A stretch of 64,000 nt of DNA from Agriotes lineatus (lineage: Eukaryota; Arthropoda; Insecta; Coleoptera; Elateridae). The position numbers were made by a program, and so were the translations under genes. Positions 21,861-33,447 of this stretch are shown piece after piece. The notes below the pieces were generated by a model that saw only the letters and a list, made by a program, of their open reading frames with translations, was not told where the DNA came from and did not search any database. The number at the start of each line of letters is the position of its first letter. The stretch's first letter is position 1. The stretch covers positions 47,541-111,540 of the forward strand of contig CALNHX010005209.1 of assembly GCA_940337035.1 (NCBI GenBank), in the 5' to 3' direction.

Positions 21861-22499
21861 AAAACATACAGTCCACTACAAGCTCCAGCCTGAACACTTA
21901 TGTTTTATTCTTAATCCGGTGTTTCCATTTTTCTATATGCGATTTTGGCTCTTTTAAAGATGGTCTTCGGTAGACTCCAGCTTTCTGCACTGATTGAAGA
22001 TTAGTGTTTTCAGATGTTGAGGGAAATCTGATTTTAATATGTTTTTAAGTTTTCCATCCTAATTAGATGTAAAAATCGACCAGTAGAGAAAAGGCGAGCT
22101 AACCATGAAAAATTTGCACGTTGTCCCCATCAACAGTTTTCGAATTAATGATGGGTTTTATTAAAGGTACGCTTTTTTTGGCACACCCTTTACTAGGAAA
22201 TGAAACTATAAGAGAAGAATTCCACATTATTTCCATAAAATATAAAATAATAAGAAATATGAGACAAACTTGAAACGACAGGTAGAGGGAAAGAATGGAG
22301 ATTAATTTTCCGAATTACCAATTGAAAACAAACAGGAAGAAAAGACGTAGAATGAGTCCCATGTAGATGAAGCATTGATCTGAAACAAATCTTACAGAAC
22401 TATACCGTACTCGCCATGATGATGATGATGAAGTTTCTTTCCTTGTATAACAATAACATCAATAACGTCTTTTGCCTGAACTCCTTCTGCCATTCACTT
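21861..22499. other. AT-rich non-coding stretch, nothing firm recognised
   Basis: Contains one GGCACACCCTTTA sequence near 22180 that resembles a mariner-type terminus, but no inverted partner was found. A short (ATG)n run occurs near 22417-22431. No gene is supported. Confidence 0.45.
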
Positions 22500-22700
22500 T
22501 TTCTTGGAATATTAGTTGTAGCAGAGGTAATATTTATTGTGCTGGGTAACATGCCCAAACTGTTTTAGCTTTGATATTTTAACTCTAATCGTAATTCTTT
22601 TGTTCTTTATTATTCTTCTAAAAAATTCCTCGTTAGTTATGTGGTTCGTCCAGGAAATACGTAATATTCGGCGATAAAACCACATCTTAGAATACATTCA
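22500..22700 (-). mobile_element. decayed LINE C-terminal fragment
   Basis: The minus-strand frame reads MWFYRRILRISWTNHITNEE and then FFRRIIKNKRITIRV with KLKQFGHVTQHNKY. This is the hallmark post-RT segment of LINE proteins (MW-YRR-L-ISW-D-T-EE, then GH). The fragment is only about 60 codons long, with no upstream RT and no tail visible. Confidence 0.7.
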
Positions 22701-25270
22701 GCTTGATCAGCAAAGTGTAGTTAAGGTTCAGGTTTCCATTTCGTATAACACGGGAGAGATATATCTTCTTGCTATTTCTACTTTTAACGCTGCAATACGG
22801 TCTTTGTTTAGAAATAGGTTTTTTACTGAAGTGAAATCGATCTTGCATTTTCAATCCTACAACTCGTCGATGCAGGCTGGTCACAATTATTGGAGTAGAA
22901 AACTGTGTTCAAGTAAGTGAACTTATGTACATGCGTTCCATGGGTTTCTTATTGAAGCACAGCAAAAAGAGATAAAGACGGAAATAGTGCAAGTAACGAT
23001 GAGGGATCGGAAACGAATGCGTATGGCTAACATAAAAGACCAAGATGGAAAGAGTACTGACGTAGAAGTGGATATGGACAGGTCACCTATCGAGGTTGAA
23101 GGATAACACATGGACGAAAGTAGTGGTGCAGAAATTGGGATTCACTAGAATAGGCTTTAATCCGATATGAATCGATATAGGCAGATTATAAAAAAAAGAT
23201 GCATTAAAAATCGTCAAGAAAATCTGATTAAAAAAATATCGATCCATGAGATTGTTTCTAGCTTCATAAGCCATTACTAACTACAACAGTAGTGTAATAG
23301 ATGATGGTAAGCCTATAAAAAAAGTATCCTGAGCTTATAGTACGTAATAGTAAGTACCGTTTGAACCTATGCAGTTGTAAAACGCAGTCATTTAGTTTGT
23401 GTGCATGGAAATGTTGTATGTAATGAAAAACATTATTCTGAAATAACTAATTCTGCGACTTATAATGTTTTACTTGAAAAAAGAACAACACTAAACACTG
23501 GAATAAAGAGGGTTACGCTGAGTGGAGCCGGGTTTTTCTAGGGCGTATTTTCGGTTTTTTACTTTTGATATCCATTCTAATGTGTCTCGGTAGCATTACA
23601 TTGTTAGATTTCTTCTATGACGGTCTTCTTTATATACATCATTTTCTGTATAAGTATCTCCATAAGTCATAATTCAATTTTTGATCCTCTTTTACAAGTC
23701 TTGATAAATCCATCATTTTCTTTTCCCATACTTTCTTTTTGCCATTTATTATTATCTCCCAAGTTTTCGAACAGTCTTTGAGGGGGGTAAATAATTCCGT
23801 TTAACCTAATTATGGAGAGACGTAAAAAGTTAATGATTTGTTCTCTATTTTCTAATCCACCTCGGCATGGATGATGTTGCTGGAATCGGGCGGCTGCTTA
23901 CCTACCTTGCTTCCACCTGTCAACGTAGTCATAAAATCACCTGCATTCCGCCGTACTAATTAATTTAAAGACAGAGTATACTGACTAACAAAAATGTATA
24001 TTCAATTCACAAGCTACAGATAAACGTTGTACCTAAATTGCTCGAATGGTCTCGGAATTACAAGCTGTTACTGACCAAACCTATTAGTCTGCACGCAATC
24101 CAACCTGTATTACTGACGAAATTCAAAGTCTTCTCTGGTTGGGGAGGGCCTAACCACAATAATCTTAAACATTAATTAATTTATTTATTTATCGTATGGC
24201 TACACATGAGTACAAGTATATCAAATATCTTAAATATTAACATTTAAGTTTTCAATCCAAATAACAGCCGATGGGGTGGCTCTCAAGAAGTCTTCGGTTG
24301 TACAGCGGCTGGGCCTATTTACATTAAAATAGCAATGATCAATGGCAAAATCAGGCAGTTGTAGACGGTGCAAATGCGACATTTAATCCTACGCAACCAT
24401 CTCGCCTAGAGATCGGTGTTCAACGCGATAATCTCCTAGTACGGGGTGAGATCATAAGCGTGCATTTCGAAATTATTCGCTTTGTAGTCATACACTTTAG
24501 ATCATTCTTCGTTTGAACAATAACAATTTGAAAAATGTATAGATAGCGTCGTGTCATTCAGTTCAAAACTGATAGATAAACATTTTTCTTTCGTGTTTTA
24601 AGCGGCTTGTACGTGGAAAGTCAACGGCCTACCTTTATTCGGGATGAGCACCCGTTATAGAATTGTTGTTTATCTTTTGTTTTTTAATGAGATGTTTAAC
24701 TCAAAACATAGTATGAATACATGATCTTTCTACACGAAATCCGCTTTGTTCTTCTCATTCTTGCATTCTTCTTTCTTACGTATTGGAATACCATATTGCA
24801 ATGGTTTTGTGATATCTACGATTCTGCTTGCCAATTGAACTAGAATGCATTAAAAGTCAAACCGAGGCACAGTATTAATTATTTTAATTAGTGCAAGCTT
24901 AGCTTACTTTTATTGAGATAAATGCACTGATGGGTGCAGCGAGTTTCACAAACTGATGCAAAGATAACATGAAAAGCTAGTTCAAACGGGTTACGTTCTT
25001 GAGCTCAGATTTGACGAAGTTTTGGAAGTGCGAATGCAATTGGATTGTATCTGACGATGGCAGCGTTAACGTTTGCAGTATTATGTTTGTTATTGTACGA
25101 AATGGTTGACACAAGTACAAAGTTATGAGCAGTATAGTAGTCAGAAGGTTGCAAAAGAGCAACCAACGAATAGCAAAGAAATAGAACGAAGGACATTATT
25201 AAGTGCATAATAAACTACAGGTCATAACAGTGCGGTTAAAAACACAGTGAAAGAGCAGAATATTAAGTGT
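22701..25270. other. AT-rich non-coding DNA up to the gypsy element
   Basis: No gene, RNA gene or transposon with recognisable protein motifs was found. Frames are short and unlike any family. The stretch forms the left host flank of the LTR retrotransposon that starts at 25271. Confidence 0.5.
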
Positions 25271-27687
25271 TGTTACGATACTTTTGGAGTGCCCCCCGTA
25301 GCATTGAACTTTCGCTAGCTGAATTCTGAACTTGAATATTTATGGTTGGCTTTTGTCAATTTTTGCAAACTTTAAACTAGGTATAATTAGCTATATCTTA
25401 TTTTTAATTACTCTCCTATAATTATCATGCAGTTTCGTAAGCAATCCCTCGTTTAATTACTCATATTTTGCAAATTAGGTTTATTCTTGCTATATTTCTA
25501 CAAATATTTGGGTATGGCCGCTAGGCAACCGGTGATACAAATTGTTTTTAACTATTCCATTTGTTGCTAGAGCAATGTTATCTTTGCCTGCAGTCAAACT
25601 TGCCTGACTGGTTTTTTTGGCTTCTTCTGGCCCAAATTTCTGTTATCAGATGACCTGTGGGCTGGGTTTTTGAATTTTTTCGGCTTTCTTTCCAAGCTAA
25701 ACTGTCGTGCTAGTAGGTGTTCCTCTGCAGCTAAGTGCTTCATAGCCCTTTGGTAGGGCTCGCCTCTTCGAATAGATTGTTTGAGGGATCTGGAAGCATT
25801 TCTGCGTTATCGTGGATGTTCGTAATGATTAGATAGCTACTTACTTGCATTCCTTCGCTTTTGGCGGATCTCCTGGAAACTACTTTAGCACGCTTCTTTC
25901 GGCTCGACCCCCAGCTTGAGGTAAGATTAGGCCAGTTTCTTCTTAATCGGGAATACATTTGGGTTCTGTGCGTTTTTAGCCAAAAATTCCCGGTGGGAAT
26001 TAAGACACTCCCCATCTGCTTGAAATCCTTCCTGTCTGGAGCAGGCCTATCCCGTTCGACTGCACCCTGCTGGAATCCAGTTCGATGCACTGGGCCCTAA
26101 GATAGTCGCATCGCCTGTGAATGTTGCAACTCTCGTGGGCAACACTGAAGATTGAGCAACTGCTTTACACTCACCTGCAAGTCATTCTGCAGCCTCCACA
26201 GCTGGCACTGCCTCCCGCAGCTGCAGCCGCCCTCGTTGCTTCGCTAGCTACGTCCAACAACAGGGGAGCAAACGGAGAGATTAGGTTCTGGTAAACTTTC
26301 CTGCAGGCAAGACGTTATTGTAGATAATATGCATTGCGCCTGTTGTACTTTATAATTGAATCATACTGTTTCATGCCGTTAGCACTTCGGGCATGTGATT
26401 TAGGTGATAGGTTTCGTGCATCGTTAGATTAGTAATATTTAGAATTTGTGTAATTAAATGTTAGGGCCGCCGCGCAATGATATGCGGATACCCTCTGCTA
26501 CTTGCTAAATTGAGGTCATAAGGTTTACCTGTGTATTGCTCCGTTTGTGCCTTCGGGTCTCCTACCCTTATTGACCTGTGTTATCTGAAAAAAATTTATA
26601 GAGTAGAACTTGTAGCTTTGAGCTTCACTTGTGTCCTTTCTGGACGTCGCGTTTACTCACCAGCTTGCATAACACAGTTCGGAAGCCTTAAAGCTTCGCT
26701 GTTTACATCACAAAACAGTATTTAATATTTTCATGTCAAACGTCCGGCGTGAAGTTAGGCACACTTCAGTAGCGTGTCTCATAAGCCGACTTCGGGAGCA
26801 TTGTGATTATTTGTAGATCTTCGCTAACCGAGTAATGGGCAAATCCAAGCCTTTGCTTTCTTTAGCATATAAATATACATACCTACACTGAATGCATTTC
26901 TAATATGGACACCGTCGTTCATGTGTGGCCACGCAAACGCACGCTGATTCCGCCCCTTAGAAAATTTTGAATATAGATATAGCGTCATTTAGGGCTAACC
27001 TTCGGGGTTAAAACGTTAGCCGAGGTGGTCTTGTATTGCTCTGAGCCGGTATACGCGAAATTTTAAACCCGCTCCGCGACTCGCGCTTAATCAATTTAAA
27101 TTATTTTAATTGTCTCCGCGACGCCCGGCGTACCCTCGTTTCTTTTTTTTTAGAGTGTTTGTACTGTCCAACGATTCGCGGCCTAAATTTTGCTTTATGA
27201 ATATTTGCATGGTAATATTTATTTACGGCCCGAAACTACATTTCTTCTTTTTTTTGCATGCATTTGTAATAATTTATTTAGATATATATATATTTACATT
27301 TACATTGAAATTTATAATTGGTACATCGTATGATCACTTATGTGTATTTGAACGCCTGCCTGATTTGTTGTACATTAATGTTTGTATTTGCACTATAGTA
27401 CATACCCACCATTTATTAATAAAGCTGTGATATTTTCTTTGGTGGTTGATTTGATTGTTTTCTTTGTGCTGCTGGAAATTGTCCTGACCTTATGTACGGT
27501 CCGGCATAAGGATTAGAACTTGAGTCGTGGACCTGGCGCCCTATTTTTTTTTATACTTTTTCAGCATAGCTGGAACCCTGCGACCCTCGCGGCGAGCTAG
27601 CCCAATTAGGCCGATAGTTACCAGCCGGCAAAACATCAAATATAACTTTCGCCAAAAGGTAAGGCCGACCGTCTATCTTCCCTAACA
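25271..27687 (+). repeat. 5' LTR of the gypsy element
   Basis: Begins TGTTACGATAC and ends CCCTAACA. It contains a TATAAATA sequence near 26866 and an AATAAA at 27418-27423 that could mark the transcription start region and the poly(A) signal. Differences from the 3' LTR include GGGCCC versus GGGACC near 26093/34935 and a T-run length change near 27250. Confidence 0.92.
27418..27423 (+). promoter_or_regulatory. candidate LTR polyadenylation signal (AATAAA)
   Basis: AATAAA sits about 265 bases before the LTR end and is kept in the 3' LTR at 36259-36264, where it would act on the retroelement transcript. Confidence 0.5.
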
Positions 27688-27696
27688 AGAAGATTT

Positions 27697-27714
27697 TGAC
27701 GCCCAACGCTTTGG
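27697..27714 (+). promoter_or_regulatory. possible primer-binding site
   Basis: About nine bases after the 5' LTR the sequence TGACGCCCAACGCTTTGG resembles tRNA-complementary primer-binding sites of the TGGCGCCCAACG type. The offset from the LTR and the mismatch in the first bases make this tentative; the tRNA is not assigned. Confidence 0.35.
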
Positions 27715-27863
27715 GGCCTTGAAATGATTTTTGACTGCGTCGTTATTAGGGTACTTGGTGGTACTATAGTGCAAATCGAACTGTTAGGGTGTTAGAATTT
27801 ATTACTGGCTAGGTGATTTACATTATTTTGGTATTATTTATTGTCGATACTTGTTGGGTATTT

Positions 27864-28673
27864 GTATGTATGTATGTGTATCGGTTTAAAACGTTCGTCG
27901 ACGTTGTCCGATGCCTAGATTCCAATCTCTGCGATTTTCCCATTGTCCATCATTGAGGTTCCGGTCACTCATCGCTTTTCTAATTCCTTCGTTCCAGTTT
28001 TTCCTTGGACGTCCCCTTTTTCGGCGTTTTCGTGGTATCCATTGCATAGCTTCCTTGGGTAACCTCCCTTCGGCCATTCGTTGAACATGGCCGTACCATA
28101 TTAGCTGACGACGTTCTACGTCTTTCATGATCGTGCCTTGTACTCCCATCTGATCTCGTATTTCTTCATTTCGAATTCTTTCTCTTCGGGAAACCCCAGC
28201 GGATCTTCTGAGAGCATCCATTTCTGTTGCCTCTAATCTCTGTCGATTTCTTTCAGTAATTCGCCATGTTTCGGATCCATAGAGTAAACTGCTTTTTATC
28301 ATTGTATCGTATATGTTGTACTTTCTTCTTCTCGTTATTTGTTTACTCCATAAAATTCCATTTAGACAAGCTATTGCCTTTCGCCCTAGTGTTATTCTTG
28401 ATCTGATATCTTTTTCATCTGTCCCAGTTTTATCAAATATTGTTCCTAGGTACTTATATTCGTCACATACCTCTATTTCGTCTGATCCCTCTAATTTCAA
28501 ATTACCGACATCTGCTCCAACACATAAGTATTTTGTTTTTTGTAAATTCATTGCAAGACCCCATTCTTCATATGTCTCTTTTAACTTGCGCGCCATGTAC
28601 TCTAAGTCATCTTTATTTCCAGCTAATACAGCTTGATCGTCGGCGAATTGTAATGTATATACTGTTGTATCTT
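27864..28673 (-). mobile_element. 5'-truncated LINE inserted in the gypsy leader, flanked by a 14-bp target-site duplication
   Basis: The 810-bp insert is bounded by CTTGTTGGGTATTT at 27850-27863 and again at 28674-28687. Its minus-strand frame is open from the truncation point to a TAA at 27886-27888. It carries the RT box QFADDQAV near 28640, then YKYLGTIFDKTG, YGSETWRITERNRQRLEATE and IWYGHVQRMAEGRLP, the C-terminal half of an RTE-like LINE protein. The 3' end is a short CATA-type repeat (plus strand GTATGTATGTATG, 27864-27876). The intact frame and perfect duplication indicate a young insertion, later than the gypsy insertion or carried by its parent. Confidence 0.9.
27886..28671 (-). pseudogene. 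LINE reverse-transcriptase C-terminal fragment (uninterrupted frame, 5'-truncated)
   Basis: About 261 codons are open from 28671 to the stop at 27886-27888; an internal ATG at 28596 gives 236 codons but is not the true start. The fragment holds the FADD catalytic box and the whole post-RT region, ending in GQRRRTF. The endonuclease and most of RT are missing, so it has no activity on its own. Confidence 0.85.
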
Positions 28674-28809
28674 CTTGTTGGGTATTTACAATTGATTATT
28701 GCTAGTTATAGGTTTGTTTATTGCATGCTATTTACAGGTTTTGCTTGGATAGTTATAAGTCTAGCTTAAATAAGTTTTGTTGATCATCTTGTCCTGTTGG
28801 AACAGCAAG

Positions 28810-31800
28810 ATGGTATTTAGATTAGATGTTAATCGTTTGCTCGTCGATGAGCTCGACTATGAGCTTCGAGTTAGAGACATTGCCATTCAGGGCAACGTCC
28901 AAGACAAACGTAAATTACTCCGTGCTCGTATGAAGATAGATCTTCTTATGAATGTCACTTTCACTCCCGTGTCTTTGGACGCTACTGAAGAACTTGCGAT
29001 CTGCGAAGACAAACTTTCTATTTTAGCTGCCGAAATTGACAGTTGCACCTCTAGGAACTTGGACAATGATGCACAACGTTTAGGTACTCGCCTTCTTCAT
29101 GTTCAAGGTCGGTTAGGTCATATTACAGCAGAACCAGATTCCGCTTCTAGGTTGGAGTCCTTGAAGGATAAATGCGAACAATTAATTGCCGCCTTGGAAG
29201 CGAAACTTCAGCTTCACGTTGATGCTCAAGCTCGTAACGATACGTCAGTCGCACCGAGTGATTCAAGCTCGGAGGACGGTTCAGTAGCTTCGCCCCAGAC
29301 AAGTCATATTCGCCCCCATAGTTCTGCTGCCACTACGTCTCAGGAAGACGCTGCCTTGCCTATTCGTCCTACTGCTAATTCGGTTACGTGGAGTCACCCT
29401 TTGTTCACTTCACAGTTTTCTGCCCCGCAGTCTATTCCCTCTAGCTCAGCCATTCAACCTGGCATGTACTTGGATTATCCACCCTTTGCCGATGCCGTCC
29501 ATCGACGCTCGTCTGCTGCTGAAGAGGTCAATCATTCTGCATCGTATAGACACACTTCAGCCAATTATTTAGCCATCAATAAATGGAGGATTACCTTCGA
29601 TGGAGGAAATGGTTTAACTAGCTTTTTAGAGGAAATTGAAGAAACTCGCATAGCTCGAAACGTATCCAAGGATCAACTTTCTGCCGCTGCCATCGAATTG
29701 TTCACTGGCAACGCTCGAATTTGGTTTCGTTCCATTCGCAACACCATTCGTTCTTGGGACGATTTGATCATTGCTTTGAAAGCCGCTTTCCTGCCTTGCG
29801 ATTATGAAATCAGCCTATGGGATGAGATCCGTAGTAGAACCCAAGGACCCGATGAGTCCGTAACAGTCTACGTCGCTGTCATGGAGAACCTTTTTAGTCG
29901 CCTTTCTCGTGTACCTGTAGAAATGGAGCGCATAGGGATTATGCGTAGGAACTTGCAACCATACTTACAGGCACAACTGGCTCTCTACTCTCCAACGAGT
30001 ATCGCTCAGCTTAGACAACTTGGCAAACTGATTGAGGATGCTAAGGTGCGATCTTCGAGGTTCAAGAATCCACCTCCTCCTTATCAAGCCCTCGAACCTG
30101 ACTTGGCTTATCACAAGCCCCGTTTTGGAGCTAGAGCTGCTGCCATTGAGGAAACTAGTTCCACTCCTAGTCCCTCTGCCGAAGAACAAGTCTGCGAGGT
30201 TACAGCTGCTCGACCCTTTGGTGTTTGCTGGAACTGCGGAAAGCCCGATCATCGCATGGCCCAGTGCCCATCACTTCGCAATTCTAGGAAGGAAAACTCT
30301 GAAGCTAATATTGTCAAACAGTCACAAACAACGACCGATTTACCTACTGAACATCGCATTCTGCTCGACTTCATCTTGAGTCACGCCAGTAAAGATGAAA
30401 GGCCCTATCTTCGTGTTTCAATTTATGGCAAGGATCTACTTGGCTTGTTGGACTCCGGCGCGAGCCGTACCATTTTAGGTCGACAAGGATGGGAAGTATT
30501 GAAGGACGTCTGCAAATTAAGCTCTGCTAAATCTACCACCTGCAGCGTCGCCAATGGTGAGAAATGCCATAGTATAGGTACACTTACCGTCCCCATCGTA
30601 CTGAGAGATCGCGTGAGAACTTTCGAAGTCCTGGTTATTCCTTCACTCCCACATACATTAATTTTGGGCACCGACTTCTGGAAAAGGATGGCCCTTGTGC
30701 CAGATCTTCGCCATGGGGAATGGACCTTCTCCAAAGCCTCGGCTGATGAGCAAATCGCTGCGATCCGTTCAACTGAACACCTCACGAACGACGAACAAGC
30801 TGTGCTTGATCAGACTATCAGCGAAGCTTTTTCTTTGATAGGAGATGGTGTAGGATGCACCCATTTAGTGGAGCATGTAATCAAGACAGATGCTGAACCA
30901 ATTAAGCAGCGCTATTATCCAATCTCGCCTGCTTTGCAAAAGCACGTGAATGAAGAGCTCGACGATATGTTAGAAAAGGGCATTGTGGAACCCTCAACAT
31001 CCGCATGGTCATCGCCCATCGTTATGATAAAGAAGAAGGATGGTTCCTACCGCTTCTGCGTAGACTATCGGAAGCTCAACAAGGTGAGCCAACCTGATGC
31101 CTATCCACTTCCGTACATCAGCAACATCTTGGACAAGTTACGTGATGCACAATACCTGACCACGTTAGATGTCAAGTCAGCTTACTTTCAGGTGCCGGTT
31201 TCTGTCGCTAGCCGTCCGCTAACTGCCTTCACTGTCCCTAATCGTGGGTTGTACCAATTTTGTCGCCTCCCGTTCGGCCTTCATACCGCCCCGGCGACTT
31301 GGCAACGCCTTATCGACCGAGTTATTGGTGCCGACCTAGAACCTTACGCCTTCACATACTTGGATGACATTATTATCTGCACTCCTACCTTCGAAAAACA
31401 CCTGGAGGTCTTGAAGGAAGTCATATCTAGGATCGCCAAGGCCGGCCTAACTTTGAACCGGGAAAAATGTCATTTTTGCAAGCCCGAACTGAAGTACCTG
31501 GGGTACGTCGTGAACTCCAAAGGTCTACTCGTCGACCCGGAAAAGGTCGAAGCAATCTTGAACATCCCTAACCCCAAGACGGTACCAGAGGTTAGAAGGA
31601 TATTGGGAATGGCATCGTGGTATCGGCGCTTTGTGCCTAACTTTTCTGCAGTTGTGTCACCTATGACTCGCCTGCTTCGCAAGAACCAACAGTTTGTTTG
31701 GTCTGAGGAATGTCAAACCGCATTTGACACCATTAAAGACTGCCTCGTCTCGGCCCCTGTGCTCTCTTGCCCAGATTTCAGTCGGCCCTTCACCATTCAG

Positions 31801-33447
31801 ACGGACGCCTCTGGTTATGGACTCGGAGCCGTCTTGTCCCAGACGTATCCTGAGGGAGAGAAGGTCGTCTGCTATATAAGCCGTTCACTCACGAAGAATG
31901 AGCGGAAGTTCAGCACAACGGAACGCGAATGTCTCGCGGTACTCTTCGCCATCGAAAAACTTCGCCCGTACATCGAGGGAACTAAGTTCGACGTCGTGAC
32001 CGACCACTACGCCCTCAAGTGGTTGCATAATATTAAAGACCCCATAGGACGCATTGCGCGTTGGGCCATACGCCTACAACAATATAATTTCAATGTTATC
32101 CATCGCAAAGGCAAAGACAATGTCGTACCTGACGCTCTATCCAGGTCCGTACCTATTGTCGATGAAGTCACTGAGGACGACGATATTCGAGATCGCTGGT
32201 ATGCTCGGATGCGCCTAAAAGTCCGAAACGATCCACAGCACTATCCTGCTTGGCGCGAGTCGAATTCGCAACTCTACAAACATGTTAGGAGCCCGTATCC
32301 AGAACTCATGCAGGCCAATGAAGATTGGAAGATAGTTCTACCTAAGGACAAACGTTCAGAAGTACTTAGACGTAATCATGATGATCCTACCTCAGGACAT
32401 CTTGGCGTTTCGAAAACCTTAGGTCGTATAGCTCAGAGGTACTACTGGCCCAAGATGCGAACGGACGTTCTGCGCTACATTCGCAACTGCAAGGTGTGTT
32501 CCCGCACTAAGCCTGACCAACGACCACCCGCTGGACATATGGGAGGTCACACAAACATCTCGAAGCCCTGGGAGGTTATCTGTATGGACCTCATAGGACC
32601 TCTACCTCGTTCATCTCGGGGGTACCAGTATATACTCGTAGTGGCTGATTGTTTCTCTAAACTTCCTCTTGTATTTCCCCTTCGTAAGGCTACGGCCGCT
32701 GCAGTCGTACGTCACGTTGAAGAAAACGTGTTTTTATTGTTTGGCGCTCCGAAGAGAATTATCTGCGACAATGGTGTCCAGTTCAAGAGTCGCGAATTTA
32801 CTGCCTTGGCTAGGAACTATGGCTGCAGAATAGCGTTTACAGCGTTGTATCACCCTCAGGCAAATCCAACGGAACGCATCAATCGTGTTCTGAAAACAAT
32901 GCTTACAGCGTACGTGTCCGACAAACAACGTGAGTGGGATAAATACTTACAACAAGTCGCTTGTGCCATAAGAACCTCCAAGCATGATGTCACTGGTCAT
33001 AGCCCCTACTTTTTGAATTTTGGCCGAGAAATTACACTCGACGGGAATCCTGAAGAAAGACCTGAAGATGAAGGTCCCGAACTTCGTGTCATCAGGGATG
33101 AAAACCCCAACATCAGAGCCCAAGCGCTGCAACGGTTGTACAAAGAAGTAAAAGTTCGTCTTGCTAGGGCCTACGATCGTTCGAAGGTCTACTACAACCT
33201 GCGAAGACGACCTGATGAATATCAGGTAGGCAACTCCGTTTGGAGAAGAAACTTCACGCAATCGGATGCTGCTAACCACTATACTGCTAAATTGGCACCC
33301 AAGTTCATTGGACCCTTTATAATTCATAAGAAATTGTCTCGCTTCATATATCAACTTAAGGATCCAGACGGACGTCTACGCGGGAATTGGCATGCCAAAG
33401 ACTTGAAGCTCAATAACGCTGTCGACAATAATGATGATTTGGTTTAG
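28810..33447 (+). CDS. intact Gag-Pol polyprotein of the Ty3/gypsy element
   Basis: One frame of 1545 codons encodes Gag and Pol without a frameshift. I use the ATG at 28810; the codon 33 bases earlier is TTG. Domains in order: Gag (WRITFDGGNG, then FTGNARIWFRSIR near residue 300), zinc knuckle CWNCGKPDHRMAQC at 473-486, aspartic protease with DSGASRTILG from 548, RT with FCVDYRKLN, LDVKSAYFQ and YLDD at 850-853, RNase H from about 994 (TDASGYGLGAVL, catalytic D999), integrase zinc domain from H1190 with CKVCS, and the integrase core with D1260, D1320 and E1355. All catalytic residues I can check are present, so the element may be autonomous. The short tail after the integrase core shows no chromodomain that I can recognise. 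Confidence 0.95.
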   Translation: MVFRLDVNRLLVDELDYELRVRDIAIQGNVQDKRKLLRARMKIDLLMNVTFTPVSLDATEELAICEDKLSILAAEIDSCTSRNLDNDAQRLGTRLLHVQGRLGHITAEPDSASRLESLKDKCEQLIAALEAKLQLHVDAQARNDTSVAPSDSSSEDGSVASPQTSHIRPHSSAATTSQEDAALPIRPTANSVTWSHPLFTSQFSAPQSIPSSSAIQPGMYLDYPPFADAVHRRSSAAEEVNHSASYRHTSANYLAINKWRITFDGGNGLTSFLEEIEETRIARNVSKDQLSAAAIELFTGNARIWFRSIRNTIRSWDDLIIALKAAFLPCDYEISLWDEIRSRTQGPDESVTVYVAVMENLFSRLSRVPVEMERIGIMRRNLQPYLQAQLALYSPTSIAQLRQLGKLIEDAKVRSSRFKNPPPPYQALEPDLAYHKPRFGARAAAIEETSSTPSPSAEEQVCEVTAARPFGVCWNCGKPDHRMAQCPSLRNSRKENSEANIVKQSQTTTDLPTEHRILLDFILSHASKDERPYLRVSIYGKDLLGLLDSGASRTILGRQGWEVLKDVCKLSSAKSTTCSVANGEKCHSIGTLTVPIVLRDRVRTFEVLVIPSLPHTLILGTDFWKRMALVPDLRHGEWTFSKASADEQIAAIRSTEHLTNDEQAVLDQTISEAFSLIGDGVGCTHLVEHVIKTDAEPIKQRYYPISPALQKHVNEELDDMLEKGIVEPSTSAWSSPIVMIKKKDGSYRFCVDYRKLNKVSQPDAYPLPYISNILDKLRDAQYLTTLDVKSAYFQVPVSVASRPLTAFTVPNRGLYQFCRLPFGLHTAPATWQRLIDRVIGADLEPYAFTYLDDIIICTPTFEKHLEVLKEVISRIAKAGLTLNREKCHFCKPELKYLGYVVNSKGLLVDPEKVEAILNIPNPKTVPEVRRILGMASWYRRFVPNFSAVVSPMTRLLRKNQQFVWSEECQTAFDTIKDCLVSAPVLSCPDFSRPFTIQTDASGYGLGAVLSQTYPEGEKVVCYISRSLTKNERKFSTTERECLAVLFAIEKLRPYIEGTKFDVVTDHYALKWLHNIKDPIGRIARWAIRLQQYNFNVIHRKGKDNVVPDALSRSVPIVDEVTEDDDIRDRWYARMRLKVRNDPQHYPAWRESNSQLYKHVRSPYPELMQANEDWKIVLPKDKRSEVLRRNHDDPTSGHLGVSKTLGRIAQRYYWPKMRTDVLRYIRNCKVCSRTKPDQRPPAGHMGGHTNISKPWEVICMDLIGPLPRSSRGYQYILVVADCFSKLPLVFPLRKATAAAVVRHVEENVFLLFGAPKRIICDNGVQFKSREFTALARNYGCRIAFTALYHPQANPTERINRVLKTMLTAYVSDKQREWDKYLQQVACAIRTSKHDVTGHSPYFLNFGREITLDGNPEERPEDEGPELRVIRDENPNIRAQALQRLYKEVKVRLARAYDRSKVYYNLRRRPDEYQVGNSVWRRNFTQSDAANHYTAKLAPKFIGPFIIHKKLSRFIYQLKDPDGRLRGNWHAKDLKLNNAVDNNDDLV

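Noticed and set aside
22140..22200. Second mariner-type MITE
   Set aside because: Only one terminus-like sequence (GGCACACCCTTTA) was found, with no inverted partner nearby.
28777..28779. Gag-Pol start at 28777
   Set aside because: The codon is TTG; the first ATG in frame is at 28810.
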